64,000 nt of DNA, from assembly GCA_033002965.1 (NCBI GenBank), contig JAURVB010013582.1:1-64000 (forward strand), given 5' to 3'. How positions within the stretch are numbered: position 1 is the first letter of the stretch; each line of letters begins with the position of its first letter. The translations under genes and the position numbers were made by a program. The notes beneath the pieces were generated by a model. The model saw nothing but the letters and a program-made list of their open reading frames with translations. It was not told the origin of the DNA and searched no databases. Origin of the DNA: Piper betle. Its lineage: Eukaryota; Streptophyta; Magnoliopsida; Piperales; Piperaceae. This document shows positions 48,328-61,080 of the stretch, piece by piece.

Positions 48328-50806
48328 ATGTATCTCTATCTTCTCCTCCTCTTGATTGCCTTCTTCTCCCCTCATTGTCCCTCCTCCACCGCCCAACCTG
48401 CATACCGGAACATATCCCTCGGCTCCACCCTCTCCACCGACGACCTCGACACCCCATGGCTCTCCCCTCCGGTGACTTTGCCTTTGGCTTCCACCCGCTT
48501 CCCTCCACCTCGCGGCAGCAGCGTCCCTCTTTCTTGCTCTCCATCTGGTTCGCCAATGCCCCCGGTAACACACTCGTCTGGTACGCCAGACAACAAAGTG
48601 GCCCCACCCCACCCCGCCCCCGCCGGGTCCACGGTGGAGCTGACCAACGACGGCTTCCTGCGGCTGCTTGATCCCCAAGGCCGCCGCCTCTGGTCCGCCG
48701 ACTCCTTCCCGAGCAACACCGTTTCCCACGCCGCCATGCTCGACACCGGCGACTTCGTCCTCTTCGGTGGCGACTCGGACGTCCAGTGGCGGAGCTTTGA
48801 CACCCCCACTGACACCCTCCTCCCCACGCAAGCGTTCGGCCTCGACAGCACCCTCTCTTCTCGTCTCTCTGAGACCGACTTCTCCACCGGCAGGTTCCAG
48901 CTCCGGCTTCTCGGAGATGGGAACCTCGTCCTCAACACCATTGAGCTCACTTCCCTGTTTACCTACGCTACTTACTATATCAGTAACACCTTCAACTCCG
49001 GTATGCAATTGATTTACAATCAATCGGGATACATCATATTCCAGCAGAGGAACGGCTCTTCTCTAAATTTCACGCAGGGGGATGGTATGCTGTCCACCAG
49101 AGACTTCTACCAGAGAGCTACCTTGGACGTCGACGGCGTCTTCCGACAGTACGTGTACCCAAAATCTCCCAGCCTGCGCAACACAACCTGGGCCAATTCC
49201 AATTCTTGGTCCGTTGTATGGTCCCTCCCCGAAGACATCTGCCGAGCAGACGTAATCAGAGTGGGAAGCGGCATCTGCGGGTTCAACAGCTATTGTCGGC
49301 TCGACGATGAGCGGAAGCCCATCTGCGAATGCCCACCTGGGTTCTCCTTCATTGACCCGGACAACAGGTATAAAGGCTGCAAGCTTGACCCATTTGTGGA
49401 TGCGTGCAATTTGGAAGAATCCTCCTCCTCGGAGGTAATCCTGATGTTAGCTTAAAGGAGGTGCTCAATTTGGACTGGCCGGGGTTGGATTCGACGGGGT
49501 TGTCACCTATAAACGAGGAGGGTTGCCGAGAGGCTTGCCTTAGTGACTGTCTCTGCGTCGTCGCAATCTTCTGGAACGGAGGCTGCTATAAGAAGAACTT
49601 GCCTCTTAGCAATGGAAGGTTCAGCCCCGGAGACGGTGTGAAGGCTTTGATCAAAGTGTGGGGAAACTCGTCCACCACTATTCCAACTATTCCAGACACA
49701 GATGGAGACCGGAAACAGAGAAGGACGTTCATTGTGGTCGGATCAGTTCTCTTAGGCGGCTCTGCCTTTATCAACGGCTGCTTCTTGTCGGTAACCATAG
49801 CTGCTCTCCTTCTCTATTCTCGCCGCAAAAGGTCGGAGAGAGTTGACGTGCAGAAAACAAATATGGCAGGCATGAATCCTGTCCGCTTCTCTTTCAGAGA
49901 CCTGAAACATGCAACCGGTGGATTCAAGGAAGAAGTGGGGAGGGGCGCTTTCGGCACCATCTACAAAGGATCCCTCCCCACCAACCCCCCATTGCAATTG
50001 CAGTCAAGAAGCTGGAGAACGTGAAGCAGGAGGATGGAGAGAAGGAATTCGAAACAGAGGTCCGAGCAGTGAGCCAAACTTACCATCGCAACCTGGTGCA
50101 GTTGCTTGGATATTGTCACGAGGATTCCCAGCGTCTACTGGTGTACGAGTACATGAGCAACGGATCCTTGTCTAGCTTCCTGTTTGGGCCATCAAGGCCC
50201 AGTTGGGAAGAGAGAACCAAGATCGCCATTGGCATTGCAAGGGGGCTTGTCTACTTGCACGAGGAGTGTGAGACCCAGATCATCCACTGCGACATCAAGC
50301 CTCAGAACATCCTCCTCGACGAGACCCTCACCGCTAGGATCTCTGATTTCGGATTGGCCAAGCTACTGAAAGCCGACCAAACTCGAACTCGCACGGGAAT
50401 TAGAGGAACCAAGGGGTACGTGGCCCCAGAATGGTTCAAGAGCATGGCCATTACAGCTAAAGTAGATGTGTACAGTTACGGGGTGATGCTGTTGGAAATT
50501 GTTTGCTCCCGGAAGAATTTGGAGCTTGTGACTGAAGGAGACGAGCTGGAAGAAGGGGCAATACTTACAGACTGGGCGTATGACCGCTTTATAGAAGGGA
50601 GGCCAGATTTGCTGGTAAGTGGTGATGAAGAGGCGATGGAGAACCTGTGCAAACTGGAGCGGTTTATCAAAGTGGCGTTCTGGTGCATACAAGAGGATCC
50701 CACCATGAGACCACCCATGAAGAAAGTGCTGCAAATGCTTGAAGGTGCAGCAGCTGTCCCTGTGCCTCCAGACCCTTCATCTTTCCTGAGTTCACTCGAA
50801 GGTTGA
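48328..50806 (+). pseudogene. LECRK: LecRLK copy 2, frameshifted LECRK-type kinase
   Basis: Same gene as at 2,305, with the same signal peptide, lectin, EGF, PAN-like, transmembrane and kinase layout. Compared with copy 1 it has lost one C at 48,474-48,477, one at 48,607-48,610 and one at 48,612-48,615. These three losses leave about 45 lectin residues out of frame and then restore it. Near 49,430 a further one-base loss leads to a stop at 49,453. The next frame carries PAN, transmembrane and an intact P-loop ([11 protein letters not shown]) until the six-C run at 49,985-49,990 breaks it again. The C-terminal kinase from 50,021 ([18 protein letters not shown]) is identical to copy 1. Most losses are in C runs, so assembly error must be excluded before calling it dead. 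Confidence 0.8.
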
Positions 50807-52518
50807 TGATCGAAAGGCACCTCTTCGTAACAAAATTCGTGTGAATGATTTTTTTGGAAATAATTTGTAGGAATGATTTGATATATAATGTTCAATTAAT
50901 TATACCGTAGAGTGTTTAATATATCAGTTCATATATGAGTACTTAATAGGGGGTGAATAAGCAGCTCAATTAAGCATTTTTTGGTTGAAGCAGCTTATTT
51001 TAAGCATTGATACAACTGTTTGACCACGGTGTAAAGCTATGAGCCATTTCAGAAGCATGCCGTCTTTTTTACAAAGCTCTTGGGTAAAGCAAAGCCTACT
51101 GCTGAAGTAGTTCTTTTACCTTGAAAAAAAGTCGTTCTTTCCAAAATTAAAGACATGATAAAGTAAAATTGAGTTAATAATTCGCACCTACTAATTACTA
51201 CACTCATTAATAAAATGTTATTATCTCATTTCCCACAAGTTTTGCATGCATGTATATACCAAGTTAATTCATACATATTCTTGGAGCAATTTATTATCTC
51301 ATTTCCCACAAGATTTGCATGCATATAACAAGTTAATTCATACATATTCTTGGTGCTAAAAGCGTGAAATCATTTGCTTAGCTTCTACATATTTCACTAG
51401 GTATGTACTATTTCCAAAACATCTGTAGGGAAGACTAAAGCGAAACTGATCAGGAGATGGAGGAAGCTATGATTAAATTGTTCCGGAAACATCAACATTA
51501 TTTATCCAAGGAAGGAAGCATTAACCGCAACATTAATGACCTTAGTATTAGAGGTCTCTTAGTATTCAATCGACCCCTACCAACACATACCAGGTTTGGA
51601 TATTTTGAAAATTATAATATTTTTTAAATAATTTGACCTGTATCTATATCTAAATTAATTATGATCGGATAAGAAATGGTCATATCCCTGCCTAAGTGTA
51701 GCGCGTGGTAGAGAAGGTCCAAAAATTAATAACCGACCTTGTGAAATAGTTGAGAATAGTCTCATATAAATAATGCTTATAAGTTGGGATCTTAATAAAT
51801 CCTAAGAGTTGGGATGCCTTAGTAGCTAACTAGCTATTTATGATGAAGCTCAAATTTTTTTATAGTATGTGAATCACAAATTCATATGGACTCACACACT
51901 TCAAGTATTGTACAAAAAAGAGAAGCCCAATAAATGGAATTGTTAAAGTTCCGAAGTGGTAAACTCAATACCAGTGTAGCCGTCTGTCTGTTAAAGTGCA
52001 CTTGGGCAAAGTCCATAAATTATAAAGAAGATCTAATTTGGTTAGACGTTAAAAGAACTATTTTTTAATTATTTAACTTACTTACTTTTTAAATGATTAA
52101 CTGTTTTTGTAAGTTAATTGAGAGTGTTGAGAATGTCTAATAGCTAATAGTTAGTGCCGAATGTTGAGAATAACCTAACAATTGAGCTGTTTAAGTAGTT
52201 AACTCGTCGTTTTTTTTTTAATAATGAAAAACAGAACAACAAGAATTTTTAAAAAAAAATTAAAAGACGAGAAATTAAAGAAAAAACGGACGGAATGAAA
52301 TGGCCAAAACGGGCAAATCCAGGCACCGATTATTAATTGCGGAGACGACTGATTACCCGTCATGCAGGGGCGGCGGGCCGGGCCGACGACAGGTTGTGCT
52401 TGCGCCTCTTCCTCTCCCAGCTCGTTTCCCGACGACGCTTGCTTGGGCCGGCGTCGGAGAAGAAAAATCTCCCAACTCTCAACTCTGCTCTACTCGTCGG
52501 CGGCGAGGTCTGTATGCT
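50807..52518 (+). other. Intergenic spacer and SMH 5' region
   Basis: Nearly identical to 4,789-6,500. It holds the same small local duplication and the TRIM-like fragment ('tgagaatagtctca' near 51,752). No TATA box close to the SMH start is evident. Confidence 0.5.
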
Positions 52519-55377
52519 ATGAGACGACGTCCCAAGCAGAAGTGGACGATGGAGGAGGAAGCAGCCCTCCAAGCCGGCGTCGAAAAGCACGGCCCCGGCT
52601 GGTGGCGCGTCATCCAGATGGACCCCGATTTCCGCCCAGTCCTCTCCTCTCGCTCAAACACCGGTCTCAAGGTCCTTGAATCAACCCTTCCTCTCTCTTC
52701 ATTCCACTCATCCCCTCCTCTCCTTCTTCCTTCCTCCTTCCTGCTTGTGTGTGTGTATATATACACACACACACACAGTCCATTCCGTTTGTACCAACCA
52801 ACTTTTGAGTCCTTGATTCATATGATTTTTTTTTTAAGGATAAATGGAGAAACCTGAGTCCCCAGAAATCCAAGTCGAAAGCCGTCCCTGCACGGCCGAT
52901 TCCAATCTCCACTCCTCTCTCTTCCTCCCCGCCTGCTACTAGTCCTACTCCCCCGTCTGCTATACCTCCGGCGACGGAGAATGAACGCAACAACCCAAAG
53001 TAGGTTGCGGTCTTTTATTTTTATTTTTCTTTTCTTTTCTTTATGAGTGAAAAAGTTTGCTCCTGTTATGATCCTACGTCCAATATTTTGTATCTACGAC
53101 CAACATTTTGTATTTATTTATATGATCCAAATTTATTATATACAAAAAGTATATCAAAATCACTCTTTGGCTACATGAGGGTCATTATAATCTTTTGCAT
53201 GTATTTAGGAGAAGAATTTATTCAAAGTAATTAAAGTGCTGATATTGTCACATTGGATTTTTTAAAGCAATTTAACTATGAGCCTTTATATATTTGCTAC
53301 GGCTCATATAGCTTGTATGCTCTTATTCGGAGCGAGCCCTTCTGTCCAACAACTACCATGGATACAAGTAAAAAATAAATAATTAAGGTGCTTATAGATT
53401 TTCGTATTAATCTAATGTTTTTAACCCTTTTTCTTCTTTTTTTCAAAATAATAGAAATTGTAAATTATGTTTTAAAATATTTTAAAATAATATATTTTTA
53501 AGAATTCTGAAAGTAGGTGCTATTTATGTTTGAATAAGATAAAAATTTATGAAGTCCCCGCCAGTGCACTTTCTTTGGATCCCCTCATATGGGAGCCACT
53601 AAAAGTGGTTGAAATTAGAGGTGTAGCTCATGTAAGATATATGAGGTGTAGCTTACCTCAATTTTTTCTCCTTCTTGTAGTTGGTGTTTGCATCATTTAA
53701 GACTGTTGAAGTTATCTTAACTTTTTGAATTGTGGCTTCGAAAGGAACCTTTTGAATAGTCTTTATGTTCTATTTTAGGTACGCTGCTATTATCCTTGAA
53801 GCGCTATCAATTCTCAAAGATCCTAATGGAACTGATTTAAATGCAATCTATCACTTCATTGAGGTCAATGCTTGTTCTTCACTAGTTAATTTTTTGTGCG
53901 TGTGGATCACTGTTTGATTTGTTCTTTGTTTGAGCATTCATTGGGAAGAATCTGCGCAATGCATGGGCTATGCTAAAACTTTAGTTTGGTGAACAAAGAA
54001 GATTTTAAAATGAAACAAAATGTTGCATACAACTTAAATGAGTGTATTAAAAATGTGTAAATATAATGTATGAAATAACCAACCAGCTTAAAGAGAAAGG
54101 TAAACTAATTAAAAGAGAAAACAAAACATGATAGAAATGGCAATGAACAATGATGAGAATCCATAGCAAATGATATAAGCTAACATAATAGTTGTTTGGA
54201 AGGAATGAAATATATTGAATTAAAAAACTGAAATGTGCACTATCAAATTTTAATAGAATGCAAGTGCATCGAGAGGTACCATAGAGTTGTTCCTGTATAA
54301 CTAATTTATGAAACATATCATACGTCACGCCTTATAAAAGTAGATATAGAACTTCAGACGATAATAATGGCTGCATACCTACTCTTTCATAGGTTATCCC
54401 TTGAACAAGAATGATAACTGAGAGATCAGGTAAATAATCTTCACGATCTGTCCGTCTATGTACTTTTTTCTAGTTTCAAAGCCTACTGGTACATCATTTA
54501 CAAAACAATACTTGCTTAAGAATCATCTGTACTGATCGTTTGACTTAGTCATAATTTTGATACTTGCAAATGAGGCATGTGGCATGTGATAGCCTCTGGA
54601 GTTGACCTAAGTAAAAGGTCACTGCCATGTGAGTACTCTGATCATATACAGATGAGCAATATCAGAACTCCAAATCCTGCCATCACATTGGGAGTATTTG
54701 GAAGTTTTAATTTAGGTAGTCCATGTGTCAAGTGGCCAAATGTTCAGGTTATCCCTCTGCTGCACCCTCAAGTCATATGTCAGTTTTATCATTAATTTAT
54801 GAATTTATAGAAGTCTTACACTTTCAAATTTTTTAAAAAATATTCTAACAATTTATTCACTTTCATGGTTCAATGTTGTGCAGGAAAAGCAGAGGGGTTT
54901 ATCATCAGATTTTAGGAAATTGGTTAGTTTCGAACTGGGACAACTTATTGAAGAAGACAAAATTGAGAAGGTAACTGCCTCATTTTGTGATTTTAAATGT
55001 TGACAAATAATTCATGGCAACACTTTATGATTAGCATATAATTGTTTATTGGTGTAAACTTGTTTGAATAGCAACTCATGTATAAAAAATACTTTTAACT
55101 ATTGTAGGTATCTAATGGTTACAGCCTCAAGAATGCATCATTCACTCCAATGCAAAGAGACTTACCTCTTCCTACACAGCCAACTCAAACTGATCAAACA
55201 GCTAATTTGCATAGTGATCCTGCAAACAGTTATGCCCTCAAAATTGCAGATGCTGAGGTGAAATTGATTAAAGCAGCTGAAGCAGTAATGGAAGTTGTGA
55301 GGCTCTTCAAGACGACAGAGGAGGCTGACTCATTTCTGCAGCGGGCAGAAAACATATTTGAGCAGTGTAATTACTAA
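52519..55377 (+). CDS. SMH: Single-Myb-histone / telomere repeat-binding factor
   Basis: Five exons join in phase: 52,519-52,671, 52,839-52,999, 53,779-53,863, 54,884-54,970 and 55,108-55,377, giving 251 residues. Layout: N-terminal Myb domain ([18 protein letters not shown], then DKWRNLSP); a Pro/Ser linker; an H1/H5 globular domain ([17 protein letters not shown], then [21 protein letters not shown]); and a C-terminal coiled coil ([20 protein letters not shown]) ending EQCNY. This order defines the plant SMH/TRB family, nuclear proteins that bind telomeric repeats and promoter telobox motifs and help recruit Polycomb complexes (family knowledge). The start at 52,519 is chosen because the family begins just before PKQKWT. 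The protein is shorter than the roughly 300 residues usual, and the Myb helix 2 has W for the more common K (GPGWWR). The first intron has a weak donor (AAG|GTCCTT). Confidence 0.85.
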
Positions 55378-55399
55378 TTACCTAGGGTTGTTCATGCTA

Positions 55400-57060
55400 A
55401 AGTTCTGCATCTTAATGATATTATTTTTTGGCAAACAGGCTTTAGTGGTGAAACTATGGGCAATGGCTTCAGACAGCATTTTTACATGTAGCCCTGGGAG
55501 CTTGCATCATACATAGCAATGGAATTAGGCAAGGATATTCACCATCCTTATCTCTAAATATCTTCAGATTGTGGAAAACACCTTCTCAGTTTGTTAAAAA
55601 ATTGATGCCAAGCAATGTCATTAATGATAGCTAAGTATGACGAGGAAAGGTTGGTGGAATGCTTTGAATCAATCTAATCATAGGAAGAGTATGGCTGGAA
55701 AGGAATTCAAATGAAGATTTGTAGACTGTATGAACAGGTGAACTGGGTAATAGGCAATAGAAACTCAGTAAGGCTAGGGTAGATCTGTTGGCCTCTAGTG
55801 TACCGTATGGGCTCCCAAAACCCAATGATTAAAAAGATTTTTGAGGAAGCTCAATGTAAGTTAATACCCTGGTGGTTGAAAAATCAAAGTTTGCAAACTT
55901 TTTTCATGAAATACTTATCTTGTAAAAAGAAGTTTTCTAGGCGAACATACAGCTGAAATACTAAAACTACCTTGGCCTAACCCTTTGATACCTGATAGTA
56001 TGGAATCAATCTAGGAAAGAAGCGTTTTCAGTTATGGAAGCTTTTAGGAAATTTTTTTGCGAATAATCTTGCATGTAATTTTGATTTGAAGGAATGGTCG
56101 AATTTTAAAAATTCCCTTATGACTAAAACCAAGATTTTACAGAGCAGAAGATCTTTTAAAATCAACACTTCATGTTTGTTTAGCAATGAAGCTAATGAAT
56201 CTTTACTCATATTATTAACGACTGCTCCTTTTCGAAATCCTTATGGTTTTCTTTGTTAGGTTTAAGATCTGAGTGTTGAAATGTTTTTCATCTTGTACAA
56301 TTTATGAAATGCATTATGAAATGGCATAAGAATAATATTCACTAGTGTTCTGAACTTTGTGCAAACCACAGTGCTTATTGCCATTTGATCATTAAACAGA
56401 CAAATGTATCTCCATTTCAACTTCACACATATGTAATTACGTGCATTTCCATTCATCTAGGCATAACTTTTCATGGCATTAGGTGCAAGAGCAAAAGTAG
56501 GCAAGGGATTGTCTGCTTTGCCACATTAAATTGAATCAAGTTCATTTCCCTTATACTACAAAACTAGTTGCTTTGCCACATAAAAGGAAACCAGATATGT
56601 ATAATGTTCTGGTGAATGGGAATGATTCTGTAATCAACTTTAGTGATATGCTTATGAAATGGTCATTTCTATACTCTTCTGCTTTTCGTTCTTTCATGTT
56701 GACACTTCTACTTATTGTAGAGTCAATATGGTTATTCAAGAAATTAGATTTGTATCTCTCTATCATGGATTTAGACCAAACTATTATTTGTGTTAAGAAG
56801 CAAGTTAACCACATCAGCTGTCCATTACTGCCACAAATTAGTTGTCGTGCTGGAGGGGGTTTTGCAGGGACAACGATATTGCACATCTAAGACAACCTCT
56901 TTACTTGCCTTCTGATGGGAGCTTTCTCAAGGAATCAGGTAGCTCTGGATGGGCGGTTGTGGCTAATAACAGTTGGGGTTGTGTTCTTTGTAGACTATGG
57001 AACAAGTGGAGGAAGGTCTGCCTAGGAGGGAGAATTTGAAGCTGTGGAGAGTGATAAAGT
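55400..57060 (+). mobile_element. Non-LTR (LINE) retrotransposon 3' remnant
   Basis: Fragments in LINE order are readable over several frames: LYEQVNWVIGNRNSVRL near 55,715-55,765, the zinc-binding end of the reverse transcriptase (NEANES, then INDCSFSKSLWFSLLGLRSE near 56,188-56,275), and an RNase H-like segment (LPSDGSFLKESGSSGWAVV near 56,905-56,965). Stops and frame changes are common. It lies immediately downstream of SMH, in the same orientation. Confidence 0.65.
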
Positions 57061-58360
57061 ATATGCTGTTTATAAACGCCGCGCGCAGTTTATTTTGGAT
57101 GGACTGAACTTTTGGGGCAAGGCTTCCATGGTGACCTAACAATGTTAATATATCACGTTTCGGTCGTTTAGATGGTCTGATAGCTGCTGTATGTAAGAGA
57201 TAATTTCCAACACCCTGGGAAGCGGGGTGTAATTTTTTGGCTAGTTTTTTGGTGACATAGGCGGCTTCTTGTATTAGGTATTCTGCCGTGACTTTGCATA
57301 ATGTAATGTTCTGTTGATATAATATGTACCCCTATTGTGCTTTGACGAAAAAGTGATGGGTAAAATGTTCATGGTTGGTTTGTTAGATCATCCATTGGAA
57401 TCCTTATAGTTTGGACTGGGTAAACTATTCTGAAACTCGTGCAAGCCAATAATACAATTGGTCATTAAAGAAAGAATAACTTGTACGTATGTGCCAGATC
57501 CATACAATCATATCCTTGGTCAATGACACAAGCTACGATTATAAAAATGGAGAGCATGACAAGCATATATTTTCCAACTTACCTTTCTAGACACCCAAAG
57601 GATAAGTCACAACAACACTACCACCAACCGGCTGCCGCGGCCGAAAGCACTTTTGCTGGCCACGCTCGTGCATAATGTGAGCGTCCGTCCTACAGTATGA
57701 CAATTGTCGAAGAAAATGCATTATTTGATCACAGAATCTTACAGAGGCTCCTCCGGAGGCAATATCAGAATTATTATGCATCAATAAGCAAACAAAAAAA
57801 TCTGATATAGATTTGAAAGGGCGCCAACTTCACCAATCAGCATTCCAACGCGCGACTACCACTGGTTAAATTTCACCGCACCCACCAATTTCACGTTTGG
57901 ATGCTCCGAACTGTGCTGTCTCTGAGCGAGGCCGGTTGAACGAACTACTGACATCGGAATTTGTTTGTCGACTCCGAAGTAGAATAGAAGCTCTCCCATA
58001 GAAAACATGTACTTACTTACTCGAATGGTCGGTCGTATATATATATACAAATAAGAAGTGCAAGTAAATTGTGCAAGACAAATGAAATCTCCAACCATTA
58101 TAATATACAAGAAAGAAGAAGCTTTAGAAGACATGCATACCAGCTATACATTGATTTCGGTTAAATTCAGAACATGAATACAGCATCCTCATATAACGCA
58201 AAAACAAACAATTAATTGCATGAATTCCAAAATTTTTGGGCCTCTTTCTTTTGATAATTTAATTATGATGATGATGTATGAACAACAAGAACAAGAAGAC
58301 CATCGAACGAGCTCCCCATATTCTCTCATCTGCAGCACGTGTGCACAGTATGCACGGCTT
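57061..58360. other. Intergenic region, no gene seen
   Basis: No supportable gene. Includes the 3' flank of the LINE remnant and the region downstream of the U-box gene. Confidence 0.5.
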
Positions 58361-59510
58361 TTACCGTCTCAGGAGCACATGGATCAAACGAGTAGCCTTC
58401 CGGCGAACCTTCTCGTTCTCGTTGGTGGCCATGGCCTTGCAAATATCCAACGCCCCTTCCCTGCTCGCCTCCGACCTCATCTTCTCGCTCTCCTCACACA
58501 CCGACGCCAACGTCGCCAGGGCATGCACCGTGCTCCGGGAGTCCCGCGCCGCAGGATGCCCACCATGGTGTCGGCGAACCCCTCCACCTTCTCCATCTGC
58601 GCTCTCCCCACCCGGCACTTGGTCAGCAGCGCCAGCACCTCCACCGCCCTCTCGAGTCCGGCGCCGGCCAGCTCCACAAGGACGGGGACGGCGCCGGCCC
58701 TCACCACCTTCCTCTGGTTCTCCGGGTAGGAGCAGAGCGTGTAGACGGCGGTGGCGGCCTCCCGCTTCCCCCTCCTCTCCCCTTCCCTCAGGAGCTCCAC
58801 CAGCGCGTCGATCGCGAAGGGGCAGTCCCCGATCGAAGCCTTGTTGACGTCAACCACGGCAAGGCTGGTGAGGGTGGTAGCGGCGATGGTCCGGCACGCT
58901 GGCGCGCCGGCGCGGAGGACAAAGACGATCCTCGACACGGCGCCGTCCGCCACCAGCCCGACCTTGTTGTCGTCGTCGAGGGAGAGGTTGAAAGGAGGAG
59001 CAACGCGGCCTCCTGCAGGGCCGGGTCGGGGGAGCCGACTAGGCGGAGGATGGTGGAGACGGCGCCGGAGTCGGCGATTTGTCGGCGGACGGCGGGGTTA
59101 GACTTGGAGAGGGCGTGGAGGGCACGGAGGGAGTCGAAGTGGGCGTTGGGAGGAGAAGAGTGGGAGGTGAGGGAGGAGATGAGAGATGAAGGCCGCGGAG
59201 GAGTAGTGGTAGTGAAGGAGGAGGGAGAAGAAGAAGAAGAAGAAGAAAAGGAAGCAGTATTGGACGAAGTAGTAGTAGCAGTGAAGGTGGAGATGAGGCT
59301 TCGGAGGGCGCGGTTGGGGATGAGGATGGGGTTGGTGGGCAAGGGAAGCTTGGAGATGGGGCAAGTCCGGTTGCCGTCGTCGAGCCAGCGTTGGATGTAG
59401 GAGCGGTCGAAGGTGTGGCCGGAGGGTAAGATGACGGGGTCGGCCATGATATCAAGCGATATCGGACATTTGAAGTCGTTAGGCACCGCCGCCGCTTCCT
59501 CCTCCATCAT
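58361..59510 (-). pseudogene. PUB: Plant U-box/ARM E3 ubiquitin ligase with two one-base breaks
   Basis: An intronless gene of about 383 residues if two bases are restored, the usual size for PUB38-like proteins. It starts MMEEEAAAVPNDFKCPISLD. The U-box covers residues 9-75 (MADPVILPSGHTFDRSYIQR, CPISKLPLP). A Ser/Thr-rich linker follows, then ARM repeats (FDSLRALHALSKSNPAVRRQ, AALLLL, IAATTLTSLAVVDVNK, ALATLASVCEESEKMRSEAS) and the C-terminus IHVLLRR. The frame breaks at the AAA run 58,991-58,993 and at the GGG run 58,537-58,539, each consistent with one missing base in a homopolymer. All domains are otherwise conserved and no stops occur in the correct frames. I suspect a functional gene with sequence errors. 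Function: ubiquitin transfer, often in defence or stress signalling (family knowledge). Confidence 0.85.
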
Positions 59511-60590
59511 ACTCCTCCGCAGTCCCCCTCATTGATCAGCAGCCGCAGCAGTGGGCACTATTCTTATTATTATTGTTGATTGGCATTGGAAATAAAAGAA
59601 GTAGAAATAGTCGAGGAAGGAGAGGGGATGGTGATATGATAACAAGTGTTTTTTTTGGGGGAAGGGTTGACTTTGTGGACGGAGATGATAACAAGTGTTT
59701 TTTTTACTTTCTTTTTAAAAAATGACGGTCTATTTCTTTCTGATTTATGATAAAAGAGATAGTAGAGACAAGTAGACGGGTCAAAGTTGCCTGATAAAAA
59801 TTTTGTAGTATATGATGAATGTAAGAGAAGACATATCGAAAATCTTAATGATCTGGGTCAAGGGATTGATCAATTAGATCTAAACATAACCATTCGTTTT
59901 TTATGCGTACATTGAAAAAAAGTTGTCCGCAAATGTTTACTCTTTCAATTTTCTTCTTTTATTATTTTTGCCAAGAAAGTATACCTAATATACTTAGCTA
60001 TACCTTAAAGATCTACCAACATTTAAGTTGTACATAGTCCTCCTTTCCATAGGCCCTTAATTCATAGGTTTGCATAGAACAACAATTTAAGACATGAAAA
60101 TTTTTTGGAAGGGAAAATCAAAAGTTTCAGTCCTGAACACCAGGAAATGAGAACAGGCAGCAGTCAAGATTGATTATGCTTAAAAGAGGTTCTGAACTTT
60201 CTAATCATCAAACGAAGAAGATGTCTTACCTTGACACTAGGAAAAAATTGATTCAAGCCAAAGCTAAGACAAAGAGACCATTGACGAATTATCAGCGGAT
60301 AAAACAGCTCAGTCGTTAACGATGCTAGTGCTAAAAGATAATAAAAATCTGGACCTCGATTTTCAGGGGCTTGATTACGTTTTGCTGCGAAATTAGACAG
60401 GTAAAAGACTAGATGATGATGATGAAAAAGAAGAACCTTTTTATTGATTCCGAGATGGGCGTTGTGATACAATCAGAGTATAAATCCTTCCAATTGCAGA
60501 GACAAATTAACCCAGAAAAAAATGAGGGCCAAGTCAAAAAAATCATTCCCATATATATGTTAAAAAACAAGGAGCAAAGAATCAAAAGAT
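59511..60590. other. Intergenic region, no gene seen
   Basis: Contains a repeated 'gataacaagtgttttttt' phrase at about 59,638 and 59,686 upstream of the U-box gene. Nothing else is supportable. Confidence 0.5.
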
Positions 60591-60591
60591 A

Positions 60592-60956
60592 CTAGCAATC
60601 CATGAAATCCCCGAGCTCCTCTTGCAGAGCCTCATCTAACCATCTCGTTGACTCCTGCATCAAGTCGGGACTCAACCGAAACATGAGCACGCAGAACTCC
60701 ATCTGACTGAGCGCGCCGTCGCCATCCATGTCCCCTTCACTCAACATGCTCCGCAGCTCGTCGTCCTTCAACCCGCCCAACCCCAAGTGCGCCGCGTTCC
60801 TCTTCAAGCTCTCGAACGTGATCACCCCCGCTCCTGATCCATGAGCAGGTTGAACCCGTTGCACAGCTCACCCATGAGACCCTCGGCGCCAAGCTTGTCG
60901 GCCATAGTTGGGAGGAAGTCCTCGAACTCCTCTAGTCTCGTCCTCGTCGACGCCAT
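60592..60956 (-). pseudogene. KIC: KIC/PBP1-like single EF-hand calcium sensor with one-base break
   Basis: From the ATG at 60,956: MASTRTRLEEFEDFLPTMAD, LCNGFNLLMDQERG; then a one-base loss in the five-C run 60,825-60,829. The other frame continues VITFESLKRNAAHLGLGGLK, a canonical EF-hand loop (DMDGDGALSQME), then FCVLMFRLSPDLM and stop at 60,592. Restored length is 121 residues, close to the KIC/PBP1 family. These small proteins bind calcium and regulate partners such as the kinesin KCBP and the kinase PINOID (family knowledge). Everything except the homopolymer is intact, so a sequence error is likely and the gene may be functional. Confidence 0.85.
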
Positions 60957-61070
60957 AACAACCCTACCACCGAAAAAGAATCGAGCTGGAAGTTTAATTA
61001 ACTAGAGAAGGGTTCTTGATCAGTTCACAGTTGGAGATTGGATGAATGAAAGGTGGGAAGAAGAGGCGGT

Positions 61071-61080
61071 ATTATATAGA
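61071..61080 (-). promoter_or_regulatory. TATA box of the KIC-like gene
   Basis: TCTATATAAT on the minus strand, about 115 bases upstream of the ATG at 60,956. Confidence 0.6.

Larger units (their letters stand above)
48190..54209 (+). repeat. Segmental duplicate B (LecRLK plus SMH)
   Basis: Counterpart of 2,160-8,209 in the same orientation. Here the SMH gene continues beyond the duplicated block, so this locus keeps the complete SMH and is likely the source or the less damaged copy. The junction is near 54,209, inside SMH intron 3. Confidence 0.9.
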
